From Pseudomonas cavernicola (lineage in GTDB: Bacteria; Pseudomonadota; Gammaproteobacteria; Pseudomonadales; Pseudomonadaceae): a stretch of DNA of 64,000 nucleotides. The translations under genes and the position numbers were made by a program. The notes below the pieces were generated by a model, which saw only the letters and a list, made by a program, of their open reading frames with translations, did not search any database and had not been told where the DNA came from. Shown piece by piece: positions 45,144 through 54,344 of this stretch (the stretch's first letter is position 1; every line of letters begins with the position of its first letter). Location: assembly GCF_003596405.1 (NCBI RefSeq), contig NZ_QYUR01000002.1, forward strand, positions 1,070,501 to 1,134,500, given 5' to 3'.

Positions 45144-46340
45144 TCAGCAGGCCGTGGCTGAGGCCTGTTTCAACCAGGCGAGTAGTTGCTCTTCGGCCAG
45201 CGGTTTGGCCAGTAGGAAGCCCTGGCCGCAGGTGCCGCCCAGACTTCGCAGGAGTGTTAGTTGCTCGACGGTTTCGATGCCTTCGGCCACGACATGGAGG
45301 TTGAGTGTGTGGGCGAAGGCCAGGGTGCTGGCGACAGCTGCGCGGTAACGCTCGTGCTTGATCATGCCGCGAATGAAGCTGGCATCCAGCTTCAGCTCGT
45401 TGCAAGGCATCTCGCACAAGCGTTTCAAGGAGGAGAAGCCGGTACCGAAGTCGTCCACCGACACTCCGCAGCCCATTAGGCGCAGGCGTACCAGGTTTTC
45501 CAGGCTGGTGGCCGGGGCGTGCAGCATGCTGCTTTCGGTGATTTCAAAGGTTAGATCCGAGCCCAGCAGGCGGTGGCGCTTGAGGCCTTCGGCGAGACCT
45601 GTGCAGAGCTTGCGATCGCTCAGTTGTTCCGCGTCCAGATTAAAGGCCAAGGGCAGAGGGCGGCCTTCGGCGCGTAGCCGCCCGGCTAGTGCCAGGCCCT
45701 GCTCCAGCAACTGTTCGAACAGCTCGCCGAGCTGTCCGTAGCGCAGTACTGCAGTAAGGAAATGCTGCGGGCCGAGCACGCCACGCCGCGGGTGGCGCCA
45801 GCGTGCCAGCACCTCGGCGCCCAGCGGGCGCCCGCTGATCAGGTCCAGTTTGGGTTGGTAGTGCGCCTCGAACTCGCCGTCCACTAGAGCACGCTGCACT
45901 TCCACCTGCGAGGGTAGCTCGATCAGCGCCGGTAAGGTCTTGCCGGATTCATGACGCTTGGCTTCAAATCGCCTCAGCATGGCCGCCAGTTTGACGATCC
46001 GCAGTGGCTTGCCCAGATCACCGAGCAGGGGGAGGCCGAGCAGGTCAACCATCTGCATCACTGAGTGGCGCAGCTCGGGGGCGATCTCGCTGCAGAGGAT
46101 CACCGATCTGGCCAAACCACGCTCGCTGACCGCGCGTATAAAGGCCAAGCCGTCCATACCAGGCATCTGGATATCGCACAGCAGGATGTCCACGGCACCA
46201 TGCGTGGTGAGTTGCTCTAGCGCCTCGGCACCCTCGGAAGCTTGCAGGATGGGCCCACTCACTAGCCCCTGCATAGCCTGCACAGCCACCAAGCGTTGAA
46301 AGGCATGATCATCGAGAATCAGGGCACTAAAGGGGTACAC
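45144..46340 (-). CDS. REC-EAL response regulator, c-di-GMP phosphodiesterase (RocR-like)
   Basis: The product is 398 residues from GTG 46340, chosen because AAGGAGG lies 5 nt upstream; a TTG 24 bp earlier extends the ORF. The receiver has Asp56 (LLCDIQMPGMDG). The EAL domain keeps its catalytic set: Glu176 in EVLARW, Asn in FNLDAEQL, EITES, the DDFGTGFSSL loop, ELKLD, VAEGIE and GQGFLLAKPL. It should therefore hydrolyse c-di-GMP under phosphorylation control. In P. aeruginosa a RocR of this architecture competes with RocA1 for phosphate from RocS1. The gene here is bracketed by inverted MITE copies. Confidence 0.88.
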   Translation of the reverse strand: MYPFSALILDDHAFQRLVAVQAMQGLVSGPILQASEGAEALEQLTTHGAVDILLCDIQMPGMDGLAFIRAVSERGLARSVILCSEIAPELRHSVMQMVDLLGLPLLGDLGKPLRIVKLAAMLRRFEAKRHESGKTLPALIELPSQVEVQRALVDGEFEAHYQPKLDLISGRPLGAEVLARWRHPRRGVLGPQHFLTAVLRYGQLGELFEQLLEQGLALAGRLRAEGRPLPLAFNLDAEQLSDRKLCTGLAEGLKRHRLLGSDLTFEITESSMLHAPATSLENLVRLRLMGCGVSVDDFGTGFSSLKRLCEMPCNELKLDASFIRGMIKHERYRAAVASTLAFAHTLNLHVVAEGIETVEQLTLLRSLGGTCGQGFLLAKPLAEEQLLAWLKQASATAC

Positions 46341-46462
46341 GGCGTCCTCCTTGGGGCGCAACAAGTTATGCGACTAGTGTGGGCGGGAGGATCACTGGGT
46401 TCTGTCAGACTTTTCTCGGGGCTGTGTAGGCATACTCCTGATATTCGATAGTGCATGGCCGG

Positions 46463-46879
46463 TCATGCCTGAGCTAACCCGGCTTCTCGGTCGGGAAAGT
46501 GCTGAGCTATCAGGGGCGTGAGTTTTCGTCCATCGATGGGTTTGCTCAGGCATGCCAGCAAAGGCAGGGCTTTGGATTCGGCTTCACTGGCCAGGGCTGC
46601 CAATTCGGCATCGTTCACTCCGCTGAACAGCACCGCAGCGCGTACCTTGCCACTGGCGCAGGCCCGTTCGATTAGTTTGAGTCCGGGCATATCCGGTAGG
46701 TTCTGATCACACAGCAGCAGGTCGAACGGGGTTGCCGCGTTCTGCATCGCTTGCAGGGCTTCCTCGGCATCCAGCGCCTGGGCCAGGTGGTAGTAACCCA
46801 GCTGATTCAGCACCATCTGTGCAGCAATCAGTTGGAAGGAGTGGTCTTCCACCACCAAGATGCGTAAGGGACTGTGCAT
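46463..46879 (-). CDS. Single-domain response regulator (receiver only)
   Basis: The 138-residue receiver domain has Glu/Asp acidic pocket VVEDH, phosphoacceptor Asp58 in LLCDQNLP and the conserved Lys in LSKPIDG, so it can be phosphorylated. It has no output domain. The ATG at 46879 is preferred over an upstream ATG at 46921. It lies 122 bp upstream of the REC-EAL gene on the same strand and resembles its receiver, so a phosphate sink or partial duplication of the EAL protein's receiver is plausible. Confidence 0.82.
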   Translation of the reverse strand: MHSPLRILVVEDHSFQLIAAQMVLNQLGYYHLAQALDAEEALQAMQNAATPFDLLLCDQNLPDMPGLKLIERACASGKVRAAVLFSGVNDAELAALASEAESKALPLLACLSKPIDGRKLTPLIAQHFPDREAGLAQA

Positions 46880-47122
46880 AGGACGGGGCCTCAAAAAAAC
46901 GCCCGGCACACGGTCGGGCAAAAGTCTTGCCGGAGAATCCTTGCTGATGAGGCGCCATATGTTCTTCGCGCTGGACCGCTAGCTCCGTGCCGGGGAGCGG
47001 CAGTTCGAAGGTGACAAATTTTGGGGCGGCGGTGGCGGCCTGTATGTAGGAGTGCGATTTCTTTCATGCAGGAAAGCTCCTTCTTTTTTCACAGGGCTTA
47101 GGAAGCAAAGCTAGATCAACCA
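46880..47122. other. Non-coding gap upstream of the receiver gene
   Basis: No ORF is supported. A short GGA-AAGC-TCC hairpin with a T6 run (about 47081-47097, plus strand) resembles a weak terminator. The promoter of the receiver/EAL pair is expected here but not recognised. Confidence 0.35.
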
Positions 47123-47287
47123 CTAGTGGCCTGTACGGCTAGTTGGTTAACTCAAGTTCGGATGCCTGGAGTCCTGAGACCAGGCGCCGTGACGAGTCAT
47201 AGCTGGGCTATGGTGAGGAGCGGCAACGCAGTATCGGGGCTTCAGGCGCCGAACTTGACTAATGGAACTAGCCGCACAGGCCACTAG
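47123..47287. repeat. 165-bp MITE-like element, copy B (inverted relative to copy A)
   Basis: It is the reverse-complement counterpart of 44977-45141, the same length, differing at about 10 positions that cluster near 47211-47221. It has the same CTAGTGGCCTGT termini. It lies 16 bp from the remnant of an ISXO2-type transposase, which is not an obvious source of its ends. Confidence 0.85.
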
Positions 47288-47303
47288 CTAAGCTTCTGAT
47301 AGA

Positions 47304-47805
47304 AAAATTGAAAACCGTTCCTACCGCCGTTCAAAAATCCCGAAGGCAGATGCCTCTGAACTGACCGGCTTGAGCGTCCGGCCAAGCAACACCATCTATC
47401 TGTTTGTACGTCGTCGCCTAGCTGATGAGTGCGAGCAAGCATCACCCCTTAAGGGCGTAGTTGAAGTCGATGAGTCGTGCTTCGATCCGCATTTGATTTC
47501 AGGAGCGCTGGAAAAAAACCATCGTGTTCGGTCTGCTCAAACGTGGTGAGAGGGTGTACACGCAGGTAGTGGCCGATTGACGGAAAGCCCTGCTGCAAGC
47601 GGCTATCAGGGGCCGTGGGGAGCTCGAAAGCGTGATTCACTCGGACAGTTGTCGAGTTATGACGGGCGGGTGGATGTGGGCTACGCGAAGTATTTACGCG
47701 TGCGCCATTCGCATGGCGAGCACGCAGTCGGTAGCAATCTCAGCAATGGTATCGAGTGATTCTTGAGCTTCGCCAAGCGGCGTTTGGCAAAGCTCAAAGA
47801 GTGCA
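47304..47805 (+). pseudogene. Decayed ISXO2/IS1595-family transposase
   Basis: Pieces in two or more frames read YRRSKIPKADASELTGLSV, then VVEVDESCF (the DDE-type VDES motif), KTIVFGLLKRGERVYTQVV, SVIHSD and, after a frameshift, YDGRVDVGYAKYLRVRHS and SFAKRRLAKLKEC. This is the order of motifs in IS1595-group transposases. It contains in-frame stops (for example 47578-47580 region and 47757-47759), frameshifts and an internal deletion, so it is dead. No terminal repeats were found. Confidence 0.85.
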
Positions 47806-47835
47806 AAAAAATGCGCATTTACAGCGCGTAAACTC

Positions 47836-47999
47836 GGCTCGGGCATCCTGCTTCGCTCTAACTCCTGCATCCATGCAGTCGTGCGCTCTTTCGCCTGATT
47901 GACTCGCCACGCTCGGCCTGCTGGCCAGCCTTTGGCTGTTACGCCGCTGCGCCTTGTCTAGCCTTCGCTCGCTACCATTTTTCAATGACCTGATAAGCC
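47836..47999 (-). repeat. Partial copy of the rsmB-trkA-type intergenic repeat
   Basis: On the minus strand, directly after the cobJ stop, the sequence matches the left half of the element at 336-587: shared segments include GCGAGCGAAGG, ACAAGGCGCA, GTAACAGCC.AAGGCTGGCC and GCGAGTCAA. It also contains the palindrome CTGCATGGATGCAG. The right half of the element is missing. Confidence 0.6.
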
Positions 48000-49691
48000 T
48001 CAGGGATAAGAGCGTGGCGTGTAGACCCATGCGCCACCGTCCTGGCGCGCAAAGCGCCGGGTCGTCGATGAGCCGATGATCACCATGGTGCGCATGTCCA
48101 CCTGCTCCGGGCGCAGTTCGGCGAGGGTGGTGAGGGTCAGGGTTTCCCCTGGCCGGCCGATATCGCGACCGAGCACGACAATGGTATCGCCGCTGCGATG
48201 GCCGGCGACTATCTCCAGGGCGCGACCCAACTGCCAGGGACGGGCGCGGGAGATCGGGTTGTAGAAGGCCAGCGCCAAATCGGCCGCCGCCGCATGCTCA
48301 AGGCGCAGTTCGATGATGTCCCAGGGCTTGAGGTTGTCCGACAGCGACATGATGCAGAAGTCATGGCCCAGCGGTGCGCCAGCCCGTGCGGCAGTCGCCA
48401 GAGCGGCGGAGACTCCGGGGAAGATTTGCAGGTCGACGGCATGCCAGAGTGGATCGCTCGACGCTTCCAGCGCTTCCAATACCGCCGCGGCCATGGCGAA
48501 CACGCCGGGGTCGCCAGACGACACCACCACCACCGAGCGACCGCTGCTGGCCAGCTCGAAGGCATGCCGGGCGCGCTGCAATTCTTCGCGGTTGTCGCTG
48601 CAGTGCAGCACCTGTTCCGGGCGGAACGGTCCGGCCATCTTCACGTAGGTTTCGTAACCGAGCACATCCTCGGCCTGTTGCAACGCCAGCTTGGCGGCCG
48701 GCACCATGAATTCGGCGGCGCCAGGGCCAAGGCCGACGACGGTCAGGCGGCCACGAGCCTGGCCGATCTGCCGGTGATCGAGCGGTTCGCTGGCCACGGC
48801 CAGGGTGACTCCATGGGCAGTGTGCAGCGCTTGCGGCTCGGCGATGGCTTGTTGAGCCAATGCCCAAGTGTTATCAGCGGCAATAAAGCGTAGCGGCACA
48901 CCCAGGGTTAGCGCGGCCTGTTGCAGTACTGGGTTGGCCATCTGCTGGCTGCTCGCAACCAGGCAGACCAGGGCATGGGCGGCAATATTGGCCTCAGCCA
49001 AGGCCTGCTGGACATTGGCGGCCAACTCGGCGACTGGCTCGTCGATGACCGCTACGACCGTACGCGGGTGGATCAGCAGTTCATCGCCATTGGCTTCGCG
49101 CGCATCGTGGGTAATACGAATGCTCAGCGCTGCATCGGCGGCCAGCGGCAAGCGGGCTTGATCCAGCCAGGGCGCAGCGCCTTCGATACGCACGCTTTGC
49201 CCGCCGAGCAGATTGGAGACGAAGCGTTTGCCTTGTTCGATATCCGCCAGCACGTAGCCGGTCGGCGGGTTGAGCACGCAGGTGCCGAAGCGCAACTCGC
49301 CGCTGGTGGTGATGGCGGGTACAACCTCCAGAGCTGCGGCGATTTCCCGCGCCAGCATATTGACCCCACCGAGCCCGCCGAGCAGCGGCACCACGACGCT
49401 GCCATCTTCAGCCACGGCGAGTACCGGTGGTTCGGTGTTCTTGGCGGCCAGTAAGGGCGCCAGGGTGCGGATGATGATGCCGGCGGCGCAGAGGGCGATG
49501 ATCGGCGTGTCGCGCTGATACAACTCGCGCAGGTGCCCGCCGAAGTCGCTATAGAGGATATCGGCCTCGACTCGGCCTTCCAGCCCGTGCACTTGCGCGC
49601 CTGGATACAGGGCTTGAACGCGTCGTGCCGTGGCCAGTGCGCCCATACCGAGGATGACGATCGCCGGGGTATTGGCTTGGGGGTTAGACAT
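48000..49691 (-). CDS. cobJ: CbiG/CobJ fusion: cobalamin biosynthesis protein and precorrin-3B C17-methyltransferase
   Basis: The 563-residue cytosolic fusion protein has two parts. Residues about 1-310 are CbiG-like (LCAAGIIIRTLAPLLAAK, GGVNMLAREIAAAL). In the anaerobic pathway CbiG opens the delta-lactone; in this aerobic context the role may be CobE-like. Residues about 318-563 are CobJ, a SAM-dependent C17 methyltransferase (VVGLGPGAAEFM, SSGDPGVFAMA, PGVSAALATAARAGAPLGHDF). ATG 49691 has GGGAG 7 nt upstream. It is the last gene of the riboswitch-controlled cobG operon, separated from cobI by a REP sequence. Confidence 0.94.
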   Translation of the reverse strand: MSNPQANTPAIVILGMGALATARRVQALYPGAQVHGLEGRVEADILYSDFGGHLRELYQRDTPIIALCAAGIIIRTLAPLLAAKNTEPPVLAVAEDGSVVVPLLGGLGGVNMLAREIAAALEVVPAITTSGELRFGTCVLNPPTGYVLADIEQGKRFVSNLLGGQSVRIEGAAPWLDQARLPLAADAALSIRITHDAREANGDELLIHPRTVVAVIDEPVAELAANVQQALAEANIAAHALVCLVASSQQMANPVLQQAALTLGVPLRFIAADNTWALAQQAIAEPQALHTAHGVTLAVASEPLDHRQIGQARGRLTVVGLGPGAAEFMVPAAKLALQQAEDVLGYETYVKMAGPFRPEQVLHCSDNREELQRARHAFELASSGRSVVVVSSGDPGVFAMAAAVLEALEASSDPLWHAVDLQIFPGVSAALATAARAGAPLGHDFCIMSLSDNLKPWDIIELRLEHAAAADLALAFYNPISRARPWQLGRALEIVAGHRSGDTIVVLGRDIGRPGETLTLTTLAELRPEQVDMRTMVIIGSSTTRRFARQDGGAWVYTPRSYP

Positions 49692-49779
49692 CAGAGGCTC
49701 CCTGTGAACTTGAAAAAGCCGTGCAGGGCTTGATTTGACTTCGACCCGTGGCAGTGGCCTTGGCCGCGCTGCTGGTGGG

Positions 49780-49812
49780 CGGGAGCGAATCGCGGGCATG
49801 GCCCGCTCCTAC
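49780..49812 (-). repeat. Pseudomonas REP sequence
   Basis: The minus strand reads GTAGGAGCGGGCCATGCCCGC followed by GATTCGCTCCC, which is the typical pseudomonad REP core with its hairpin. It lies in the 136-bp cobI-cobJ gap and may modulate mRNA stability. Confidence 0.8.
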
Positions 49813-49827
49813 AAAAGCAGAACACCG

Positions 49828-50577
49828 TCAGGCCTGCCATTTCTCGCCCGGCACGATAATCAGCGAAAAGTACGGCGAAGCCATCGGCTCGACCTGATCG
49901 AGCGGCACGATGCGCTGGTTGTCCATGGTCGCCCGCTCGACGTAGAGCGCCCGTTTGGCCAGGCCGAGCTCTTCGAGCACGGCGCGAACCTTGTCGAAGT
50001 TGCGCCCGAGCTTCATCACCACTGCCGCGTCGGTGGCGGCCAGGCGTTGTTTGAGGTCGTCCGCCGGCAACACCCCGGAGAGCACCGCGAGGCTCTGGTT
50101 GCGGTACACCAGCGGGATGCCGAGCACCGCCGAGCCACCCAGCATGGAGCAGACCCCAGGCACGACTTCGGCTGCATAGCGGCTGGCCAGGCGGTCGTGC
50201 AGGTACATGTAGGAGCCGTAGAAGAACGGATCGCCTTCGCAGATCACCGCTACATCACGGCCTTGTTCCAGGTGCGCGGCGATCTGTTCGGCGCAGGTGT
50301 CGTAGAAGTCGCTGATGATGTCCTCGTAGCACAGCGGTGGCGCCAGCTTCTCGGTGGTCACCGGGTAGACCATCGGCAGGGTCTGCTGCTCGCTGCCAAG
50401 GTGTGCGGCGATGATGCCGAAGGCGTTGCCGTGCTGGCCCTTGGCGACCTTGGCCTTGGCCACGAAGTAGCCGACCACGGGGGCGGCCTGTAGCAGGCGT
50501 AGGGCCTTGAGGGTAATCAGCTCGGGGTCGCCGGGACCCACGCCGATGCCGAGCAGGCGTCCTTTGGCGCTCATCAT
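49828..50577 (-). CDS. cobI: Precorrin-2 C20-methyltransferase
   Basis: CobI adds the C20 methyl group from SAM to precorrin-2, giving precorrin-3A. The 249-residue class III methyltransferase has [30 protein letters not shown] and [11 protein letters not shown]. It overlaps cobH by 4 bp (ATGATG start options at 50577 and 50574). It belongs to the cobG-cobH-cobI-cobJ operon. Confidence 0.96.
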   Translation of the reverse strand: MMSAKGRLLGIGVGPGDPELITLKALRLLQAAPVVGYFVAKAKVAKGQHGNAFGIIAAHLGSEQQTLPMVYPVTTEKLAPPLCYEDIISDFYDTCAEQIAAHLEQGRDVAVICEGDPFFYGSYMYLHDRLASRYAAEVVPGVCSMLGGSAVLGIPLVYRNQSLAVLSGVLPADDLKQRLAATDAAVVMKLGRNFDKVRAVLEELGLAKRALYVERATMDNQRIVPLDQVEPMASPYFSLIIVPGEKWQA

Positions 50578-51200
50578 TCCACCTCCGTGGCCAGGGCGTT
50601 GACCGCCGCTGCGGCCATCGCACTGCCACCGCGGCGACCGCGGACTATGACGTAGGGCACGCCACGGCTGTCGGCGGCGAGCATTTCTTTGGACTCAGCA
50701 GCGCCGACGAAACCCACCGGGAAGCCGAGGATCAGCGCCGGTTTCGGTGCGCCGGCGTCGAGCATCTCCAGCAGGTAGAAGAGCGCGGTGGGGGCATTGC
50801 CGATCACTACCACACTGCCTTCCAGGTGTTCGCGCCAGTGCTCCAGCGCGACCGCAGAGCGGGTGTTGCCGAGTTCGCGGGCCAGGTCGACCACCCCTTC
50901 GTCATTGAGGGTGCAGATCACCTTGTTGTTCGCCGGCAAGCGCGCGCGGGTCACGCCCTCGGCGACCATTCGCGCATCGCAGAGGATCGGCGCGCCGGCC
51001 GCCAGCGCTTTGCGCCCGGCGCTACCGGCACCCGGCGAGAAGCGCAGGTCTTCGACCACATCGACCATGCCGCAGGCATGGATCACCCGCACCGCAAGTT
51101 TTTCCAGGTCGGCGGGGATGCCCTGCAACTTGGCTTCGGCGCGGATGATGGAAAAGGACTGGCGGTAGATTTCCTGGCCATCGCGGATGTAATCAATCAT
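50574..51200 (-). CDS. cobH: Precorrin-8X methylmutase
   Basis: CobH moves the C11 methyl to C12, converting precorrin-8X to hydrogenobyrinate. The 208-residue product has the catalytic His41 in VIHACGMVD, the family motif DARMVAEGV and [13 protein letters not shown]. It overlaps cobG at the 5' end and cobI at the 3' end by 4 bp each. Confidence 0.96.
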   Translation of the reverse strand: MIDYIRDGQEIYRQSFSIIRAEAKLQGIPADLEKLAVRVIHACGMVDVVEDLRFSPGAGSAGRKALAAGAPILCDARMVAEGVTRARLPANNKVICTLNDEGVVDLARELGNTRSAVALEHWREHLEGSVVVIGNAPTALFYLLEMLDAGAPKPALILGFPVGFVGAAESKEMLAADSRGVPYVIVRGRRGGSAMAAAAVNALATEVE

Positions 51201-52570
51201 CGGTCGGTTTCCATGGGGTCGGGCAGCGCGGCCAGCAGGTCGCCGGCCTCGGCAATTGTCAGGTGGCGCGCCAGCGGTCGGCCGAAGCCAGACACCGCAG
51301 CGGCGCGTTGGTAAAGGTCATAACGCCCGTCGGCGACGGCCAGCAGGGTCAGCGGTGAGTCATGGGCGGCGGCGCAGGAGCGCAGGCAGCCACTCAAGTG
51401 CAGGCCGGGCAGGGGCGCGCTGCCGGCCAGGCGAGTAGCCAGGGTCAGGGCATCCGCCTTGGTCGCGGCCAGACCTTTGCCGCAGCCGGCCGAGCCGCTG
51501 CAGGCGATGATGCGGGCCAGCGGCTGCAGGGGATCGCAGACCAGGCCGCGCTCGTCCAAGGCGTGCAACAGCGCCGGCCCATCGGCCTGGCGGATGTTCG
51601 GCAGCGACAGGCTTTGCCAGGGCGTCAGGCGCAGGCTGGCGTCACCGAACTGCTGCGCCAGCCGCGCCAGTTCAATCAGTTGCCGCGCGTGCAGACGGCC
51701 GAGCGGTGGTGCTGCGCCGACTTGCACCAGTCCTGGCTGCAGCTGCGGTTGCACACCCAGGTGCGCCCAGGCCTCAGCGGCCGGGCGCCGCCAGTGGCGC
51801 AGCGCTTCGCCCTGCCGCAAGGGGAAGTCCAGCCGGGCCTGTAGACGCTGGAGGAAGTCTTCCGCCGGCAGTTCCGTCAGCAGGTGGCGCATGCGGCTGT
51901 GCTCGGGGCCGGCCAGTTCGAGGAACAGCTCCAGGCACGCCAATACCAGCGCCGGTACTTGCTCAAGAGTTACGGTGGCGAGGGCCATTTCCGGGCTGCC
52001 GGGCAATGGTGGGCAGCCGGCCAGGCCGAAGGCGAACAGCGGCTGGCTGCCGCCCGGCATGGCACTCAGCCACAAGTCGTGAGGGTGTTCGAGCATGGCC
52101 AGGCGTTCACCGCCATCCAGCAGCAGGGCGAACTTGGCCGACAGCCGATGCAACGAGGCGTTGTCCTGCAACGTAGCCAGCAACCGGTCGGCCAGGGGGC
52201 TGACATCCAGCAGGGCGGCCGGGTCTATGCCGGCGGCGGGGCTGACCATCAGGTTGCGCACATCATCGGCACCTGGGCTGCTGGGGCCGAGGCCGGCAGC
52301 CAGCAGGCGGGCGATCAAGGCGGCTTCCTGGCCGGCGCGCACCCCGCGAATCTGCAGATTGGCGCGGTTGGTCACCTCGATCACGCCGCTGCCATGCTCC
52401 TCTGCGGCAGCCGCCACGGCCAGGGCCTGGCTGGCCTGCAAGCGGCCGGCCGGCAGTTTGATCCGGCAGATGCCGCCGTCGCGAGCCTGCACGATGCGCA
52501 GCAGTCCAGGGCACGCCGAAGGGCGTGGCTGGCTGGGCTGTTGGTGAGGCTGCTGTGCAGTGTCGTTCAA
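51197..52570 (-). CDS. cobG: Precorrin-3B synthase (O2-dependent monooxygenase)
   Basis: CobG hydroxylates precorrin-3A using O2 with a non-haem iron and a 4Fe-4S cluster, the step that defines the aerobic pathway. The product is about 457 residues with nitrite/sulfite-reductase-like repeats and the cluster cysteines in CSGSAGCGKG and HLSGCLRSCA. TTG 52570 is chosen because AGGTGA lies 4-5 nt upstream and the N-terminus PSACPGLLRIVQARDGGIC then follows closely. ATG at 52636 or 52672 would start inside or next to the riboswitch. First gene after the riboswitch. Confidence 0.9.
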   Translation of the reverse strand: MNDTAQQPHQQPSQPRPSACPGLLRIVQARDGGICRIKLPAGRLQASQALAVAAAAEEHGSGVIEVTNRANLQIRGVRAGQEAALIARLLAAGLGPSSPGADDVRNLMVSPAAGIDPAALLDVSPLADRLLATLQDNASLHRLSAKFALLLDGGERLAMLEHPHDLWLSAMPGGSQPLFAFGLAGCPPLPGSPEMALATVTLEQVPALVLACLELFLELAGPEHSRMRHLLTELPAEDFLQRLQARLDFPLRQGEALRHWRRPAAEAWAHLGVQPQLQPGLVQVGAAPPLGRLHARQLIELARLAQQFGDASLRLTPWQSLSLPNIRQADGPALLHALDERGLVCDPLQPLARIIACSGSAGCGKGLAATKADALTLATRLAGSAPLPGLHLSGCLRSCAAAHDSPLTLLAVADGRYDLYQRAAAVSGFGRPLARHLTIAEAGDLLAALPDPMETDR

Positions 52571-52677
52571 AAGGTCACCTGATCGGCTGTCGCGGTGACC
52601 GGGCGAGCGCTCCCCGCAAGGAACTCTCCACGACATCGGCACACCCCGTCCGATGCTTGCACACGCGACCAAGTTCG

Positions 52678-52860
52678 GCGGCAGGTCTCCTGGCTGGCAG
52701 TTGCAAGCCCTGTGGATAACACCTTAGCTGGGTTTATCCACAGGGCTCTACGTTTAGCGCGGCCTTCCCGGTGTGAACCAGTGGCGGGGGGCGCTCGAAC
52801 TCGCTGCATACAGTTGCGGGGGCAGCCACGGTATTTTCCGTGTTCCCTCTTCGGCCTATC
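52678..52860 (-). promoter_or_regulatory. Cobalamin riboswitch upstream of cobG
   Basis: Minus-strand motifs occur in the canonical order. CTGCCCCCGCAACTG is near 52811-52825, GGGAAGGC near 52758-52766, and the B12 box AGCCAGGAGACCTGCC at 52680-52695. An extra stem is formed by CCCTGTGGATAA and TTATCCACAGGG (52708-52745). It should repress the cobG-cobJ operon when adenosylcobalamin is abundant. Confidence 0.93.
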
Positions 52861-52869
52861 GATCTGTTT

Positions 52870-52985
52870 ACGATCTGCTGCGCGTCGGCCATACGGCGTT
52901 GAAATCGTCTTCAGAATGCTCATTGACTACAGTCAACTCCGCTTCTTCAGCCAATTTCGCCTTGTCTGGCCTTAGCTCGCGAGAT
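52870..52985 (-). repeat. Copy of the intergenic hairpin repeat (cobG-cobL gap)
   Basis: The minus strand reads ...ACAAGGCGAAATTGGCTG..GAAGCGGAG, TTGACT-GT-AGTCAA (52923-52936), ATGAGCATTCTGAAG, then a tail like ...CGCAGCAGATCGTAAAC. This matches the right half of the 336-587 element, but the central stem has different, compensating bases. Confidence 0.65.
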
Positions 52986-53105
52986 CTCTTACATCACTTT
53001 GGGCACCGACGAACGCGCTATTATGCCTGCTTTGCCCGGCCCCAGGAAAAGCCTCCTCGTCGGATGCTCGCGGGGTGTGTAGCGAATGCCAGTGAGGAGT
53101 TGCGG

Positions 53106-54311
53106 ATGTCGCCTTGGCTGACAGTGGTGGGGATCGGGGAAGACGGCTTCAGCGGGCTCGGCAAACCGGCCCGGCGGGCGCTGTTAGAGGCCTCAGTGGT
53201 GTTCGGTGGGCAGCGCCAGCTGGATCTGCTGCCGGCTTGCCTGCGCGGGCAACGCCAGGCCTGGCCGAGCCCCTTCGCCTTGACGCCAGTGTTGGAAGCG
53301 CGCGGCACGCCGGTCTGCGTGCTGGCCAGCGGCGATCCCATGCTGTTCGGCGTCGGCGCCAGCCTGGCGCGGCAATTGCCGGCCGATGAGTTGCGGGTAC
53401 TGCCGGCGCCGTCGTCCTTCTCCCTGGCCGCCGCGCGGCTCGGTTGGCCTTTGCAGGAGGTGGCCTGTCTGTCGGTGGTTGCCCGTCCGCTGGCCGCCCT
53501 GCACACGCAGATCCACCCCGGCGCGCGCCTGCTGGTGCTGAGCAACGACGGCAGCAGCCCCGCCGCCATCGCCGCGCTGCTCGATGAACGCGGTTTCGGC
53601 GCCAGCCGCCTGCGGGCGTTCGAGCACCTGGGCGGCCCGCTGGAGCGTTGCATCGATGGCACGGCGCAGGCCTGGAGCCTGGCCCGCACGGCGGCGCTCA
53701 ATCTGGTGGCGGTCGACTGTCTGGCTACGCCGACGGCACGCCGCCTGCCGCTGACTCCGGGCCTGGCGGATGCAGCTTTCGCCCATGACGGCCAACTGAC
53801 CAAACGCGATGTCCGCGCCATCACCCTGGCGCGTCTGGCCCCGGCGCCGGGCGAACTGCTCTGGGATGTCGGCGCCGGTTGCGGCTCCATTGGCATCGAG
53901 TGGATGCGGGCTCATCCCAGCTGTCGCGCCATCGCCATCGAGGCCAATGCCGGGCGCCAAGCCTTGATCGCGCAGAACCGCGATGCGCTTGGCGTACCTG
54001 GGCTGCAACTGGTCGCCGGCAGCGCGCCCGAGGCTTTGAATGGCTTACCGCCGGCCGATGCGATCTTCATCGGCGGTGGCGTCACGGTGCCCGGTATGCT
54101 GGAGAGCTGCTGGGCCCAGCTGCGCCCCGGCGGCCGGCTGGTGGCGAATGCGGTGACCCTGCAGAGCGAAGCGACCCTGGTGGCTTGGCGGGCGGCCCAT
54201 GGCGGCGAGTTGACCCGCATCACCGTGGCCCAGGCTCAGCCCCTCGGCGATTTCGATACCTGGCGCGCGGCATTGCCGATTACCCTTCTGGAAGCGATCA
54301 AGCCTGCATAG
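53106..54311 (+). CDS. cobL: Precorrin-6B C5,15-methyltransferase (decarboxylating), CbiE-CbiT fusion
   Basis: CobL methylates C5 and C15 and decarboxylates the C12 acetate. The 401-residue product joins an N-terminal CbiE-type class III methyltransferase ([24 protein letters not shown]) to a C-terminal CbiT Rossmann methyltransferase ([18 protein letters not shown]) from about residue 225. ATG 53106 is preceded by GAGGAG. The ORF is open to 52773, but that region is riboswitch and repeat. It opens the plus-strand cobL-cbiD-cobK group; no B12 box precedes it on this strand. Confidence 0.95.
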   Translation: MSPWLTVVGIGEDGFSGLGKPARRALLEASVVFGGQRQLDLLPACLRGQRQAWPSPFALTPVLEARGTPVCVLASGDPMLFGVGASLARQLPADELRVLPAPSSFSLAAARLGWPLQEVACLSVVARPLAALHTQIHPGARLLVLSNDGSSPAAIAALLDERGFGASRLRAFEHLGGPLERCIDGTAQAWSLARTAALNLVAVDCLATPTARRLPLTPGLADAAFAHDGQLTKRDVRAITLARLAPAPGELLWDVGAGCGSIGIEWMRAHPSCRAIAIEANAGRQALIAQNRDALGVPGLQLVAGSAPEALNGLPPADAIFIGGGVTVPGMLESCWAQLRPGGRLVANAVTLQSEATLVAWRAAHGGELTRITVAQAQPLGDFDTWRAALPITLLEAIKPA

Positions 54312-54344
54312 GTAGGCCCAGCGGTCATGCAGGAGAATACGAAT

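Noticed and set aside
45018-45417. Minus-strand ORF spanning MITE copy A and the end of the EAL gene
   Set aside because: It crosses the repeat and overlaps the EAL gene in another frame; there is no domain or ribosome-binding site.
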